From JAKZVK01 sp965237575 (lineage in GTDB: Bacteria > Acidobacteriota > Terriglobia > Bryobacterales > UBA6623), in assembly GCA_965237575.1 (NCBI GenBank), contig CBDEGI010000004.1, forward strand, positions 1,612,001 through 1,676,000: a stretch of DNA of 64,000 bases. Direction: 5' to 3'. Positions 1-7,694 of the stretch are shown in pieces. Within the stretch, counting starts at the first letter, position 1. Each line of letters opens with the position of its first letter. Made by a program: the position numbers and the translations under genes. A model generated the notes under the pieces. That model did no database searches, was not told where the DNA came from, and worked only from the letters and a program-made list of their open reading frames with translations.

Positions 1-447
1 AACGACCCGTCGGTCAGCGACATTCTGGTCAACACGCACGCCCAAGTCTACGTCGAACGCAATGGCTGTCTGGAGCTGACCGCCGTTACGTTCAAAGACG
101 ATAGCCACCTGCTGCGCATCATCGACAAGATCGTCTCCCAGGTCGGCCGCCGCATCGACGAGTCGTCGCCGATGGTCGACGCCCGGCTGCCGGATGGCTC
201 GCGCGTCAATGCGATCATTCCGCCGCTGGCCGTGGACGGTCCGCTGGTGTCGATCCGCCGTTTCGGGACCGACAAGCTGCTGCCGCAGGACTTGGTCGAG
301 AAGCAGTCGATGACGCAGGGGATGATGGAGCTGCTGGCGGCGGCGGTCAAGTGCCGCCTGAACGTCGTTGTCTCGGGCGGTACGGGCTCCGGCAAGACGA
401 CCTTGCTCAACGCCCTGTCGGCCTTCATTGGGCAGCAATATACTTGA
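1..447 (+). pseudogene. cpaF: CpaF/TadA pilus ATPase, 5' fragment (split by IS)
   Basis: This is the N-terminal part of the Tad/Flp pilus assembly ATPase, the cytoplasmic motor that powers pilin export. It enters from before the window. Frame 1 is open from base 1 and ends at the P-loop GGTGSGKTT (bases 376-402). The following NALSAFIG is then interrupted by an insertion element at base 431. Reading into the element gives a stop at 445-447. The remainder of the gene lies at 2597-3221. Removing bases 431-2604 rejoins the two halves in the same frame as a normal CpaF sequence, so the insertion is recent and clean. As it stands the gene is broken between Walker A and Walker B and cannot make an active ATPase. 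Confidence 0.93.
423..430. repeat. Target-site duplication, left copy
   Basis: CTTCATTG, repeated exactly at 2597-2604 on the other side of the element. It belongs to the cpaF coding sequence (Ala-Phe-Ile-Gly region). Confidence 0.93.
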
Positions 448-453
448 CAAATC
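431..453 (+). repeat. Left terminal inverted repeat of the IS1595 element
   Basis: It begins GGCAGCAATATACTTG and pairs with 2574-2596. The two ends differ only at positions 5 and 6 of 23. The first base lies directly against the 8-bp target duplication. Confidence 0.93.
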
Positions 454-480
454 CAAATGCAGGGGGGGCGCCTCAGGGAG

Positions 481-639
481 TCAGGTAGGTTTCTTGGCCC
501 GCCTCTTCTGCCTCAGCCGCTTCTGCCGAGCCTCTTCCTTCACTAGCACAGCTTTCGGAACTCTCAGGGCGGTTCGGAACGCGCGATCTAACCTCTCCCA
601 AGGTGTGTCTCTGGGCTGGGGGCTAGTCTTCTTCGTCAT
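481..639 (-). CDS. 52-aa basic protein, third gene of the IS-borne operon
   Basis: A short gene starting ATG at 639, inside the end of the preceding gene (17-bp overlap with 623-907), with TGA at 481-483. The 52-residue product has an N-terminal WERLDRAFRTALRVPKAVL segment and a very basic C-terminus (EEARQKRLRQKRRAKK), so it may bind nucleic acid. I recall similar short ERFxxALxxxLxVPK sequences next to toxin-antitoxin-like genes, but assign no function. The coupled overlap with the upstream gene and the position inside the element support it as a real third member of the operon. The alternative is a chance reading frame in the left end of the element. Confidence 0.6.
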   Translation of the reverse strand: MTKKTSPQPRDTPWERLDRAFRTALRVPKAVLVKEEARQKRLRQKRRAKKPT

Positions 640-907
640 CTTGGCTTGGCTCAACAAAGATTACCGTAGCCGTAGAGTCATCAAATACGAACCAAATCCT
701 CAGTTCCGGCACCTCAGATACCTTGAAGGTTCTTGCCATACGAAGACTTGATCCGTACAACTCAGGGAACCGTTCCGGGCTGTTAGACAATGCCCATTCA
801 ACACCAGCAAGAGCCTCGTCCAATCGTTCGTAGTCAACCCGAAGGCGATCTACCACTTCTTGGCAGGCCGCTTCGTAGACGACCGTTCTACCCGTCCAAG
901 TACCCAT
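623..907 (-). CDS. Probable RelE/ParE-like small protein (putative toxin)
   Basis: A 94-residue protein carried by the IS1595 element. The ATG at 907 is preced by AGGAG three bases upstream, which favours it over an in-frame TTG at 919. The start lies inside the end of the Panacea gene (888-1448), so translation is coupled. The C-terminal half (LRMARTFKV, ELRIWFVFDD, TVIFVE, then an acidic DDEED tail) resembles the beta-sheet core of RelE/ParE-type proteins, which in active toxins act as ribosome-dependent or gyrase-directed poisons. No catalytic residues can be assigned from sequence alone. A toxin role is inferred from fold resemblance and from pairing with a Panacea gene. Confidence 0.7.
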   Translation of the reverse strand: MGTWTGRTVVYEAACQEVVDRLRVDYERLDEALAGVEWALSNSPERFPELYGSSLRMARTFKVSEVPELRIWFVFDDSTATVIFVEPSQDDEED

Positions 908-1448
908 GCTCTCCTGCAATCTCTAAGCCCCGCTCAATCTCTGCTGCCGTTAACGGCCTGTTGTTGATGAACACAGACTCATAGGGGACGGTCTCACCGT
1001 CGCGGGCATACCTCCACCCTCCCCACCGATGACTCTTGTGGCTCGTCTCGGCAGCCGTGAATTCTTCAAAGCGCTCAATCACGTAATCGACGATGGAGAT
1101 CTCATCGGCGGAGAACAGTTCAAGCTGCGGGTCAGCCAAGTTGACGGGCTTCTTGCTGATATACCCTCCTAGGACACGACCGTGCTGCATGGCAAGTTCT
1201 CCGGATTCCTGCATGCCGTCCAAAACCGGCTTCATCCGGCGGGGGGCAGGACCCCACGGCAACCTCTGGTACTCGACGCCGGTAACAGGTGTCCCTGTGT
1301 TCGCGTAGTGGATAAAATCCGCAAAGTACAGGATTTTGTTGAGCTTTGTCGAGCCGAATCCCTTGTGGTCGGCGCACTTCTGGCTGATGTAGAGGATCAG
1401 TTGCTTGAGCTTCTCCTCATCCTGGTCGAACTGGCGTAGACTCCTCAT
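888..1448 (-). CDS. Panacea-domain (DUF4065/SocA-like) protein, putative antitoxin
   Basis: A 186-residue protein. The ATG at 1448 is chosen because GGGAGGG lies four bases upstream; a longer reading to 1493 has no such site. The family signature is visible: KLNKILYFADF near residues 35-45, followed by the EYQRLPWGPAP block near 58-68 typical of Panacea/SocA-like proteins. Panacea domains are known as antitoxin modules that neutralise very different toxins, and SocA is a ClpXP proteolysis adaptor for its toxin. It is the first gene of a three-gene overlapping operon (with 623-907 and 481-639) transcribed in the same direction as the transposase. An antitoxin role is inferred from family and context. 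Confidence 0.82.
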   Translation of the reverse strand: MRSLRQFDQDEEKLKQLILYISQKCADHKGFGSTKLNKILYFADFIHYANTGTPVTGVEYQRLPWGPAPRRMKPVLDGMQESGELAMQHGRVLGGYISKKPVNLADPQLELFSADEISIVDYVIERFEEFTAAETSHKSHRWGGWRYARDGETVPYESVFINNRPLTAAEIERGLEIAGEHGYLDG

Positions 1449-1615
1449 GGTCCCTCCCTTCCCCGCAAAAATAGACGAATAAAAGGCGAACACAGTTTCA
1501 GGTCTACCTTACAGTACCGCATAGCGCTCTGCGAATGTCAACACAGAAGTTGCCTTGGGCCACCCCCTAAAGTCGATTAGCGCTTGCGGGGTCTGCCTCT
1601 TGGCCGGTCTCGCTT

Positions 1616-2548
1616 TCAGCACTGGCCGGCGTTGCCGGTGAGTTGCTTGAACGTCACGCGCTTTCCGAGGATGCCAGCTACCGCGATGCCGAACCGCTCA
1701 CGATCGTTCAGTTTGCGGCTGTTGAAGCGGTACACTTGCTCATCGAGGTACCGGAACAAGTGAAATGGCTCGACACTAACATAAGTCCCATTGATGCAAC
1801 GCTTTAGAAGGCTCCAGAAGTTTTCCATGCCGTTCGTGTGGATCTTTCCGTCCACGTACTTTACCGCATGGTCGATCACGCCATGCTCGAACTCGTTCAG
1901 ACCGTCATACGATTTCAGTGCGTCCGTGTAGAGTGAAGAGCCAGCCTCAACATGCTTACGAACTTCGGGCTGAAGAGCGCGTTTCTTGCGGTTCGGGACG
2001 ATGGTCGCACGGACCTTGCCCCCGCGCTCCAGAATTCCCAGGACAGCCGTCTTGTCCTTTCCGCCGGTGCCGGTGATCCTGTGCGCTCGCTTCGCAGCGT
2101 GCATGTTCCGGGCCTTGCCCCCGATGAAGGTCTCATCCGCTTCCACTTCACCGGATAGCTTTTCAACCGACCCCATCGTCAACGCTAGGCGAATCCGGTG
2201 ATCCATGAACCAGGCCGTCTTCTGGGTGACCCCGAGGGCTCGATGCACCTCGTAGGAGCTTACGCCGTTCTTGCAGTTCACCACAAGCCACATGGCACAG
2301 AGCCACTTGTCCAGACCGAGCGGGGAATCCTCGAAGATCGTCCCGGTCTTCGCTGTGAACTGGCGCTTGTCGTGCCTCTTGCTGCATTGCCAGCGATTGT
2401 ACTTCGCCAGAAACGTGACCTTCTCGCTTCCACAGCGCGGACAAGTGACGCCTTCAGGCCAGCGCCGGGCGACCACGTACGCGCGGCATCTGGCAGCGTC
2501 TGAAAAGTAGAGGATCGCCTCTTGAAGTGTGCTTGGCTCGTGTTCCAT
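1616..2548 (-). CDS. IS1595-family (ISXO2-like) transposase
   Basis: A 310-residue DDE transposase that cuts and joins the element ends. It has an N-terminal zinc-ribbon-like segment (C36, C39, C55, with H59 nearby) followed by a helix-turn-helix-like stretch (GVSSYEVHRALGVTQKTAW, residues 95-113). The catalytic domain has EADETFIGG (D138), YTDALKSY (D209) and HTNGMENFW (N239, E242), matching the ISXO2-like core. Length is typical of the family and no frameshift is seen. The start lies 26 bases inside the right inverted repeat, so the promoter probably lies in or next to that repeat. Confidence 0.95.
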   Translation of the reverse strand: MEHEPSTLQEAILYFSDAARCRAYVVARRWPEGVTCPRCGSEKVTFLAKYNRWQCSKRHDKRQFTAKTGTIFEDSPLGLDKWLCAMWLVVNCKNGVSSYEVHRALGVTQKTAWFMDHRIRLALTMGSVEKLSGEVEADETFIGGKARNMHAAKRAHRITGTGGKDKTAVLGILERGGKVRATIVPNRKKRALQPEVRKHVEAGSSLYTDALKSYDGLNEFEHGVIDHAVKYVDGKIHTNGMENFWSLLKRCINGTYVSVEPFHLFRYLDEQVYRFNSRKLNDRERFGIAVAGILGKRVTFKQLTGNAGQC

Positions 2549-2573
2549 ACTTTAATCATAAGCGATCTCATGT

Positions 2574-2596
2574 GATTTGTCAAGTATATTATTGCC
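2574..2596 (-). repeat. Right terminal inverted repeat of the IS1595 element
   Basis: Read on the minus strand it begins GGCAATAATATACTTG. It is the partner of 431-453 and abuts the second copy of CTTCATTG. Confidence 0.93.
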
Positions 2597-2604
2597 CTTC
2601 ATTG
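2597..2604. repeat. Target-site duplication, right copy
   Basis: CTTCATTG, identical to 423-430. Confidence 0.93.
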
Positions 2605-3221
2605 GGTCGACCGAGCGGGTGGTCACGATCGAGGACGCCGCCGAGCTGCAACTCAAGCAGTCGCATCTGGCGCGGCTCGAAACGCGTCCGGCCAACATGG
2701 AAGGCTCGGGGACAGTTCGCCAGCGGGAGCTGCTGGTCAACTCGCTCCGTATGAGGCCGGACCGCATCATCATCGGCGAGTGCCGCTCGGAAGAGGCGCT
2801 CGACATGCTCCAGGCGATGAACACGGGCCACGACGGGTCGATGACCACGGTTCACGCCAACACGCCCCGCGACGTGATCTCGCGTCTCGAGGTCATGGTG
2901 ACGATGGCGAACTCGAATCTGAGCTTGACGTCGATTCGTCAGCAGATCTCCTCGGCCGTGGACCTGGTGGTGCAGACGGCCCGGTTGAGCGACGGGTCGC
3001 GCCGCATACTTTCGATCACCGAGGTGGGGAACATGGAGGGCGAGGTGATCACGCTGCAGGACCTGTTTGTGTTCGAGAAGTCCGGGATTTCGCCGGAGGG
3101 CAAGGTGCGGGGACGGTTCGCGGCCACGGGCATTCGGCCCAAGTTTCATGAGAAGTTTCTCGCCGCGGGCATTAATCTGCCCACGGAGCTGTTCGATTCG
3201 GTGGTCGAGGTGAACCCGTGA
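2597..3221 (+). pseudogene. cpaF: CpaF/TadA pilus ATPase, 3' fragment
   Basis: The C-terminal half of the ATPase begun at 1-447. It resumes with FIGSTERVVTIEDAAELQL and carries the Walker B region RPDRIIIGECRSEEALDML, the histidine box (GHDGSMTTVHANTPRD) and the conserved C-terminal sheet, ending TGA at 3219-3221. Precise loss of the insertion plus one 8-bp repeat would restore the reading frame. The fragment has no plausible start of its own with a ribosome binding site, so it is a remnant unless the element excises. Its partners tadB and tadC follow on the same strand, and transcription of them may now depend on the element or an internal promoter. Confidence 0.93.
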
Positions 3222-3285
3222 CGCGTGGGTCGACGGCTCGGGCGAACGGCCTGGACCGCGGCCGCGAAAGAGGCGAGGTGCGGCC

Positions 3286-4254
3286 ATGCTGATGGTGGTG
3301 GTCGTGTTCGTCGTCATCATGACGCTGACGGTGGGAACGTACCTGATCGTCCAGAAGTCGTTCGACAAGGGCGACGCCGCGAAAGTGCGCAACCGCCTGG
3401 CCGGGAAGGCCGATCCCGCGCACACGAAGATCGCCGAAACGCCTCTCTTCCTCTCGGATGAGGAGAAGAAGAAAGACCTGTTCGGGCGGCTGCTCGAAAA
3501 GCTCAGTTTCGACAAGTACGTGCAGAATCTCGTTGAGCAAGCCGGCATGCGCTGGGCGGTGGGGCAGGTGTGCATCATATCCCTACTGCTGGGCCTGGGC
3601 GCGTTCAATGCGATTTGGTTCCTGCTCCCTTCGTTCCACGTGGCGGCCTTTGCGGCGGCGCCGGTGGCGGGCGTGGCGCCGTTCTTGTTGCTGCGCCGGA
3701 TGCGCTCCAAGCGAATCTTCAAGTTCGAGTCACAGTTCCCCGACGCGCTGCAGTTCATCGCGCGGGCCATGCGAGCCGGTCACGCGTTCTCGGTGTCGCT
3801 CGAGATGCTGCACAAGGAGTTTCCCAATCCGCTGGCCAGCGAGTTCCGGCGGACGTTCGAGGAGCAGAACCTGGGCCTGCCGATCGACGTGACGCTCGAG
3901 AAGCTATCGACCCGCGTGCCGCTAATGGACGTGCAGTTCTTTGTCGCCGCGGTGGTACTGCAGAAGCGCACGGGCGGCAATTTGGCGGAGATTCTCGATA
4001 AGCTCTCGACGCTCATCCGCGAGCGCTTCAAGTTACGCGGGCAGAGTCGGACGATTAGCGCGCATGGGCGGCTATCGAGCTTGGTGCTGACGGCGATTCC
4101 CAGCGTGGTGGGGTTGTTGATGTACTTCGTCAACCGCGATCACATGCTGTTTTTCACCGACGAGTACGCAGGGCAGTGGATGGCCGGGTTGGCGTTGGGG
4201 TTCCAGGCGGTGGGTTATTTCATCATGCGGCAGATTGTGAAGATCGAGGTCTGA
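3286..4254 (+). CDS. tadB: Tad pilus inner-membrane protein TadB
   Basis: A 322-residue type II secretion F-domain protein that forms the inner-membrane platform of the Tad pilus with TadC. It has an N-terminal membrane segment (residues 1-20), two more around residues 90-130, the cytoplasmic F domain (FESQFPDALQFIARAMRAGHAFSVSLEML, then LSTRVPLMDVQFFVAAVVLQKRTGGNLAEILDKLS) and a pair of C-terminal membrane segments around 265-310. It follows the broken cpaF by 64 bases and precedes tadC by 34 bases, an operon-like arrangement. The KRTGGNLAEIL block is diagnostic of TadB/GspF-like proteins. Confidence 0.92.
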   Translation: MLMVVVVFVVIMTLTVGTYLIVQKSFDKGDAAKVRNRLAGKADPAHTKIAETPLFLSDEEKKKDLFGRLLEKLSFDKYVQNLVEQAGMRWAVGQVCIISLLLGLGAFNAIWFLLPSFHVAAFAAAPVAGVAPFLLLRRMRSKRIFKFESQFPDALQFIARAMRAGHAFSVSLEMLHKEFPNPLASEFRRTFEEQNLGLPIDVTLEKLSTRVPLMDVQFFVAAVVLQKRTGGNLAEILDKLSTLIRERFKLRGQSRTISAHGRLSSLVLTAIPSVVGLLMYFVNRDHMLFFTDEYAGQWMAGLALGFQAVGYFIMRQIVKIEV

Positions 4255-4288
4255 CGGTGATGCGAGGGGCGGGACCGGTGGCGCACTC

Positions 4289-5206
4289 ATGGTAGTTACC
4301 TTCTCCATCCTGCTGTTTGTGATGATCACCGGGATGCTGTACTTCCTGGGTGTAAAGTTCTGGGTCAGCCCGCGCACGACGGTGGACCGCATCCTCGAAG
4401 GCGGCGCCAACACGGGCCGTCCGGCGCCTCACCCGAGCCTGGCGATTCACGACATCCTCGCGAAGCTCGGCAATCTGGTGCCCGCGTCGCCGGCGGACCT
4501 CACCTCGGCGCGTCAGCGGCTCTACAACGCGGGGTTCCGGTCACCGGGTGCGTTCAAGATTTTCTATGGTCTCAAGGCGTTGGCAACAGTGGCGCTTCCG
4601 CTGCTGGTTTGGCTGGTGTCGATACGCCTCGGCGTGAGCAACGACAACCGGATGTTCCTGGTCGTGGCATCGGCGGGGCTCGGGTTCATCGTGCCGAACG
4701 AGGTGCTGGGCTTGCTCGTCAAGCGGCGCAAGAAGAGAATCACGCGCGCGCTGCCGAACGCCCTCGACCTGTTGATCGTGTGTGTCGAGTCGGGGTTGGG
4801 TCTCGACCAGGCCATCATTCAGGTGAGCCGCGAGATGCGGAAGGCGTATCCGGAGTTGAGCAGCGAGTTCGCGATCACCAACCTGGAGATGCGCCACGGC
4901 AAGCGGCGCTCCGAAGCGCTGAAGAACCTGGGCGAGCGAAGCGGCGTCGAGGACATGAAGAAGCTCTGCAGCACCCTGGTGCAGGCCGACCGCTTTGGAA
5001 CGAGCATCTCGCAGACGCTGCGGACCCACGCCGACTTCATGCGCGTCACAGCGCGGCAGCGGGCGGAAGAGAAGGCCGCCAAGTTGGCCATCAAGCTGGT
5101 CTTCCCGATCTTTTTCTGTATTCTGCCGTCCCTGTTCGTGGTGACCGTCGGGCCGGTCATCTTCCGCATCATGAACGTCCTGATTCCGATGATGAAGGGC
5201 GACTAA
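4289..5206 (+). CDS. tadC: Tad pilus inner-membrane protein TadC
   Basis: A 305-residue F-domain protein, the second platform component of the Tad pilus. It has an N-terminal membrane segment, a central pair (about residues 90-140), the cytoplasmic motif region ALPNALDLLIVCVESGLGLDQAI and the C-terminal pair FPIFFCILPSLFVV...VIFRIMNVLI. The LCSTLVQADRFGTSISQTLR stretch with its downstream charged helix is typical of TadC. It is the last large gene of the locus. The interruption of cpaF upstream predicts that this apparatus is non-functional in this strain unless another ATPase substitutes. Confidence 0.92.
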   Translation: MVVTFSILLFVMITGMLYFLGVKFWVSPRTTVDRILEGGANTGRPAPHPSLAIHDILAKLGNLVPASPADLTSARQRLYNAGFRSPGAFKIFYGLKALATVALPLLVWLVSIRLGVSNDNRMFLVVASAGLGFIVPNEVLGLLVKRRKKRITRALPNALDLLIVCVESGLGLDQAIIQVSREMRKAYPELSSEFAITNLEMRHGKRRSEALKNLGERSGVEDMKKLCSTLVQADRFGTSISQTLRTHADFMRVTARQRAEEKAAKLAIKLVFPIFFCILPSLFVVTVGPVIFRIMNVLIPMMKGD

Positions 5207-5230
5207 TACCAAACCTACAAGGAGACTGCC

Positions 5231-5326
5231 ATGGATCCCTCAGCCGTTCGAATGATTTGCGGGCTGCTAGCCGTGATTCTGCTGGTGCTGATCATCATGC
5301 GCCGGAAGAACAGCGCGCCGCAGTAG
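5231..5326 (+). CDS. 31-aa single-span membrane peptide after tadC
   Basis: A very short gene with a strong ribosome site: AAGGAG at 5219-5224, six bases before the ATG at 5231. The 31-residue product has about 14 hydrophobic residues (ICGLLAVILLVLIIM) followed by RRKN, predicting one membrane helix with a cytoplasmic basic tail. It starts 24 bases after the tadC stop, so it is probably cotranscribed. It is not a Flp pilin (no processing site, no Glu/Tyr pair). A role as a small accessory of the tad platform is only inferred from position. Confidence 0.6.
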   Translation: MDPSAVRMICGLLAVILLVLIIMRRKNSAPQ

Positions 5327-5356
5327 CCGCGGCCCCCGCCGGTCCATAATGGACGG

Positions 5357-5764
5357 ATGGTTCTGACCGTCCCGACCCGCGGGTTCAACGACATCATCGA
5401 TATCAGCGGCGAGGTCCGCCGCGTTTGCGAGTCCTCGAACGTGGCCGAGGGCGTGGCACACCTGTTCGTCGTCGGCTCGACCGCTGCGCTGTCGACAATC
5501 GAGTACGAGCCGGGCGCGGTGGAGGACCTCAAGAACGCGCTCGAGCGCATCGCTCCGCTCGACGCCGACTACAAGCACAACGAGGCTTGGCACGATGGCA
5601 ACGGGTACGCTCACGTGCGCGCGGCGCTGATGAAGCCGTCGCTTTCGATCGCGATCGCCGACGGCCAACTGGCACTGGGGACGTGGCAGCAAATCATCTT
5701 GATGGATTTCGACAATCGTCCCCGCACGCGGATGATTCACGTGCAGGTCACGACGGCGGTGTGA
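5357..5764 (+). CDS. YjbQ/UPF0047 family protein
   Basis: A 135-residue protein of the YjbQ family. Members are small trimeric cytoplasmic enzymes reported to have thiamine-phosphate synthase activity in vitro, with an uncertain physiological role. The family signature is clear: HLFVVGSTAALSTIEYEPG near residues 34-53, the WHDGNGYAHVRAALMKPS block around 75-95, and DGQLALGTWQQIILMDFDNRPR towards the end. It is full length. It lies 30 bases past the tad-associated peptide but its function is unrelated, so it may only share the transcript. Confidence 0.9.
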   Translation: MVLTVPTRGFNDIIDISGEVRRVCESSNVAEGVAHLFVVGSTAALSTIEYEPGAVEDLKNALERIAPLDADYKHNEAWHDGNGYAHVRAALMKPSLSIAIADGQLALGTWQQIILMDFDNRPRTRMIHVQVTTAV

Positions 5765-5785
5765 CGAGAGTTGCCGCGGAGGCGG

Positions 5786-6511
5786 CTACTGACTGTCGTG
5801 CGTGTCTACGTCCGATGAGGCCCGCGCGACATTGCCCGCCTGGGCGCCTGACCGTACGAAGGCGTCGAGGTCGGAGGCAAGCTTCTCGATGGCCATGTGC
5901 ACGGCGCCGCTCATCTGGGCGACGACGCGGCTCACTTCCCCGACGGCGACGGGTTGCGAGCTTTCGCTCACGCCCTGCCAGACGGTTTCGCGCGAAGGGA
6001 GCTTGAGGAGGTCGAGCGCCAGCTTGGCCCGGACCGTGACCCCGCCACCGTAATCCACTTCTTCAAGACGCTCGATTCGGCCTTGGATCAGGTAGTCGGC
6101 TTTCGCGCGGCCGTCAAAGCCGACCACGCGGCTGAAGGTCCCGCGGTGGCGCAGTTGGCCCTGCAAGGAGTTCGTTACAGTCGTGCGGGGGTCTTCCGCC
6201 CAGCGGTGGTACTCGTAGTAGCCGACTTCCTCCGGCGAGGGCCGGTACACAATGCGATCCTGCGTAAGCATCTCCGACGCCTTGAACTGCATGATGAGCG
6301 CCGTCGCGGAGCCCGGAGCCGCTTCGGAGGCCGCGGGTTCCGGAAGGTTCAACTGGTAGTAGAAGGTCGGGAGGATTTTCCCACCGCAGCTCGCCAGCGA
6401 GGCGAAGAGAGCCAGTGCCGACACGGCCAAAGCAGCTCTCCAGCCTGAAGGACGGGGCGGAACGAACTCAGTGCGGACCGTACGGCCGGTGCTAACGTTG
6501 CTTCCCTTCAT
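5786..6511 (-). CDS. ABC-transport auxiliary lipoprotein (PqiC/LptE-like)
   Basis: A probable outer-membrane lipoprotein of the ABC-type transport auxiliary family, which helps MlaD/PqiB-type lipid-transfer complexes. From ATG 6511 it has a basic N-terminus, a hydrophobic segment and a lipobox (LASC, cleavage before Cys-Gly-Gly). The mature part has the family pattern: YYQLNLPEP, IMQFKASEMLTQDRIVYRPSPEEVGYYEYHRWAEDP, and a late QMSGAVHMAIEKLASDL. No transport operon is next to it. The start is uncertain because no good ribosome site precedes 6511, and upstream in-frame codons run into the divergent gene at 6537. Confidence 0.8.
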   Translation of the reverse strand: MKGSNVSTGRTVRTEFVPPRPSGWRAALAVSALALFASLASCGGKILPTFYYQLNLPEPAASEAAPGSATALIMQFKASEMLTQDRIVYRPSPEEVGYYEYHRWAEDPRTTVTNSLQGQLRHRGTFSRVVGFDGRAKADYLIQGRIERLEEVDYGGGVTVRAKLALDLLKLPSRETVWQGVSESSQPVAVGEVSRVVAQMSGAVHMAIEKLASDLDAFVRSGAQAGNVARASSDVDTHDSQ

Positions 6512-6536
6512 CAGGTGGAGTAATCTTGCACGTATT

Positions 6537-6848
6537 ATGACCAATGTGGTCTTGAACTGCCATAGCTGCGGCGAGCAGTTCCCACTGAACCCCGGCGACA
6601 AGATCCTTCGCAAGGATACCTGCCATCAGTGCGGAATGTACATGCACTGCTGCCGCAATTGCCGCCTCTTCGACCCTAGCAAAAACAACCAGTGCGCCGA
6701 ACCGCAAGCCCAGTGGGTTTCCGACAAGGAGGGCGCCAACTTCTGCGACTTCTTCGAGCCGCGGACCTCGGTCAATCTGGTCAATCGCTCCCGCTCGGCG
6801 TCCGAGAGCACGGCCAAGGCGTTCGACTCGCTGTTCAAGAAGGGATGA
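6537..6848 (+). CDS. Cys-rich zinc-ribbon-like small protein, unknown function
   Basis: A 103-residue protein with paired cysteines: CHSCG near the start, CHQCGMYMHCCRNC in the middle and single Cys in NQCAEP and NFCDFF. These probably bind one or two zinc ions. The ATG at 6537 is preferred over an earlier in-frame codon at 6471 because homology-like sequence starts there and the longer form would overlap the divergent lipoprotein start. Only 25 bases separate the two divergent starts, so the leader must be very short. I do not recognise a characterised family. Confidence 0.75.
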   Translation: MTNVVLNCHSCGEQFPLNPGDKILRKDTCHQCGMYMHCCRNCRLFDPSKNNQCAEPQAQWVSDKEGANFCDFFEPRTSVNLVNRSRSASESTAKAFDSLFKKG

Positions 6849-7025
6849 TGGACCGGCGTGGGCGGGCTTGGCGGTAGGCCCACCGGCGAGCCCATAGAGC
6901 CGAGGCTAGCGGTGGAAAAGCCGCGGATCTCAAACCGAGACCACGCTACAGGCTCCGAACGCGGGCTCTTGCGGGCCCACGGCTCGGCTCTCGCCGGCCC
7001 GTTTGCATTGCGCTAGGATAGAAAT

Positions 7026-7568
7026 ATGGCTACCTCGACGACGCTGTTATCCCTCGCCGAGTTCCAAGACCTCCGCGATAACGGGATGCGCCACGAACTC
7101 AGCGAGGGAGAGCTTATCGAGATGCCGCCACCCAAACATCTGCATTCCCAAGCGGCTCACGCGTTCCTCTTCCGGCTTTACGAGGCAGCAAAGCAGCACA
7201 CGCAATTCAGCGTCCGGAGCGAAGCCGCCTATCGGCTATCTCGAAACCCGCCAACAGTCCGCGTGCCTGATGTCTCGATATTACGTACGGAGCGGCTTGC
7301 AGGGACCCCGGCGGACGGTTACGTTCCAGGCGCACCCGAGTTGGCGATCGAGGTAATCTCTCCTTCGGATACCGCCGAGGATTTGATGCACAAGATTCAG
7401 CAGTACTTCGAAGCCGGCGCCACGACGGTTTGGGCGGCCTACCCCAAGGACCGTTCGATCCAGGTCTATCGGAGGGGTGAGCCAGCGCTCACCTTGGGCC
7501 CGGGAGACCGGCTCGAAGAGCCAACCCTGCTCCCCGGCTGGTCCGCGCCGGTATCCGAGTTTTTCTGA
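7026..7568 (+). CDS. Uma2-family (DUF820) restriction-endonuclease-like protein
   Basis: A 180-residue protein of the Uma2 family, which has a PD-(D/E)xK nuclease fold and is common in multicopy form in cyanobacteria, Planctomycetes and Acidobacteria. Visible motifs are YELxxGEL-like HELSEGELIEM (residues 23-33), RVPDVSILR (about 78-86), ELAIEVISPSDTAEDLMHKIQQYFEAGA (about 101-128) and the ending TLLPGWSAPVSEFF. The Asp of PDV and Glu-Val of AIEV are the likely catalytic positions. It stands alone. Biological role is unknown; a mobile or defence role has been proposed for the family but not shown. Confidence 0.88.
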   Translation: MATSTTLLSLAEFQDLRDNGMRHELSEGELIEMPPPKHLHSQAAHAFLFRLYEAAKQHTQFSVRSEAAYRLSRNPPTVRVPDVSILRTERLAGTPADGYVPGAPELAIEVISPSDTAEDLMHKIQQYFEAGATTVWAAYPKDRSIQVYRRGEPALTLGPGDRLEEPTLLPGWSAPVSEFF

Positions 7569-7694
7569 AACCGAGTTGGTCCGACCGGTGGCCGCCACGC
7601 CAACTCGTAGCCGGTCCCGACGCGCTTGCCACCCGCTTTGAAAAACCAGGGATGGGTGTGTTCTAATGCCTTTTCTAGGAGGAGGTTCATCCCC

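Larger units (their letters stand above)
431..2596. mobile_element. IS1595-family insertion element with passenger genes
   Basis: A 2166-bp element inserted in cpaF. Its ends are 23-bp imperfect inverted repeats starting GGCA (431-453 and 2574-2596), matching at 21 of 23 positions. It is flanked by 8-bp direct repeats CTTCATTG (423-430 and 2597-2604). It encodes an ISXO2/IS1595-type transposase at 1616-2548 and, between that gene and the left end, three overlapping small genes (481-1448), all on the minus strand. An 8-bp duplication and ends starting with GG are typical of the IS1595 family, in which passenger genes are known. The element looks complete and possibly mobile. Confidence 0.95.

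Noticed and set aside
2589..3770. A 393-codon minus-strand frame over cpaF/tadB
   Set aside because: Antisense shadow: low-complexity Arg/His composition, overlaps two certain genes.
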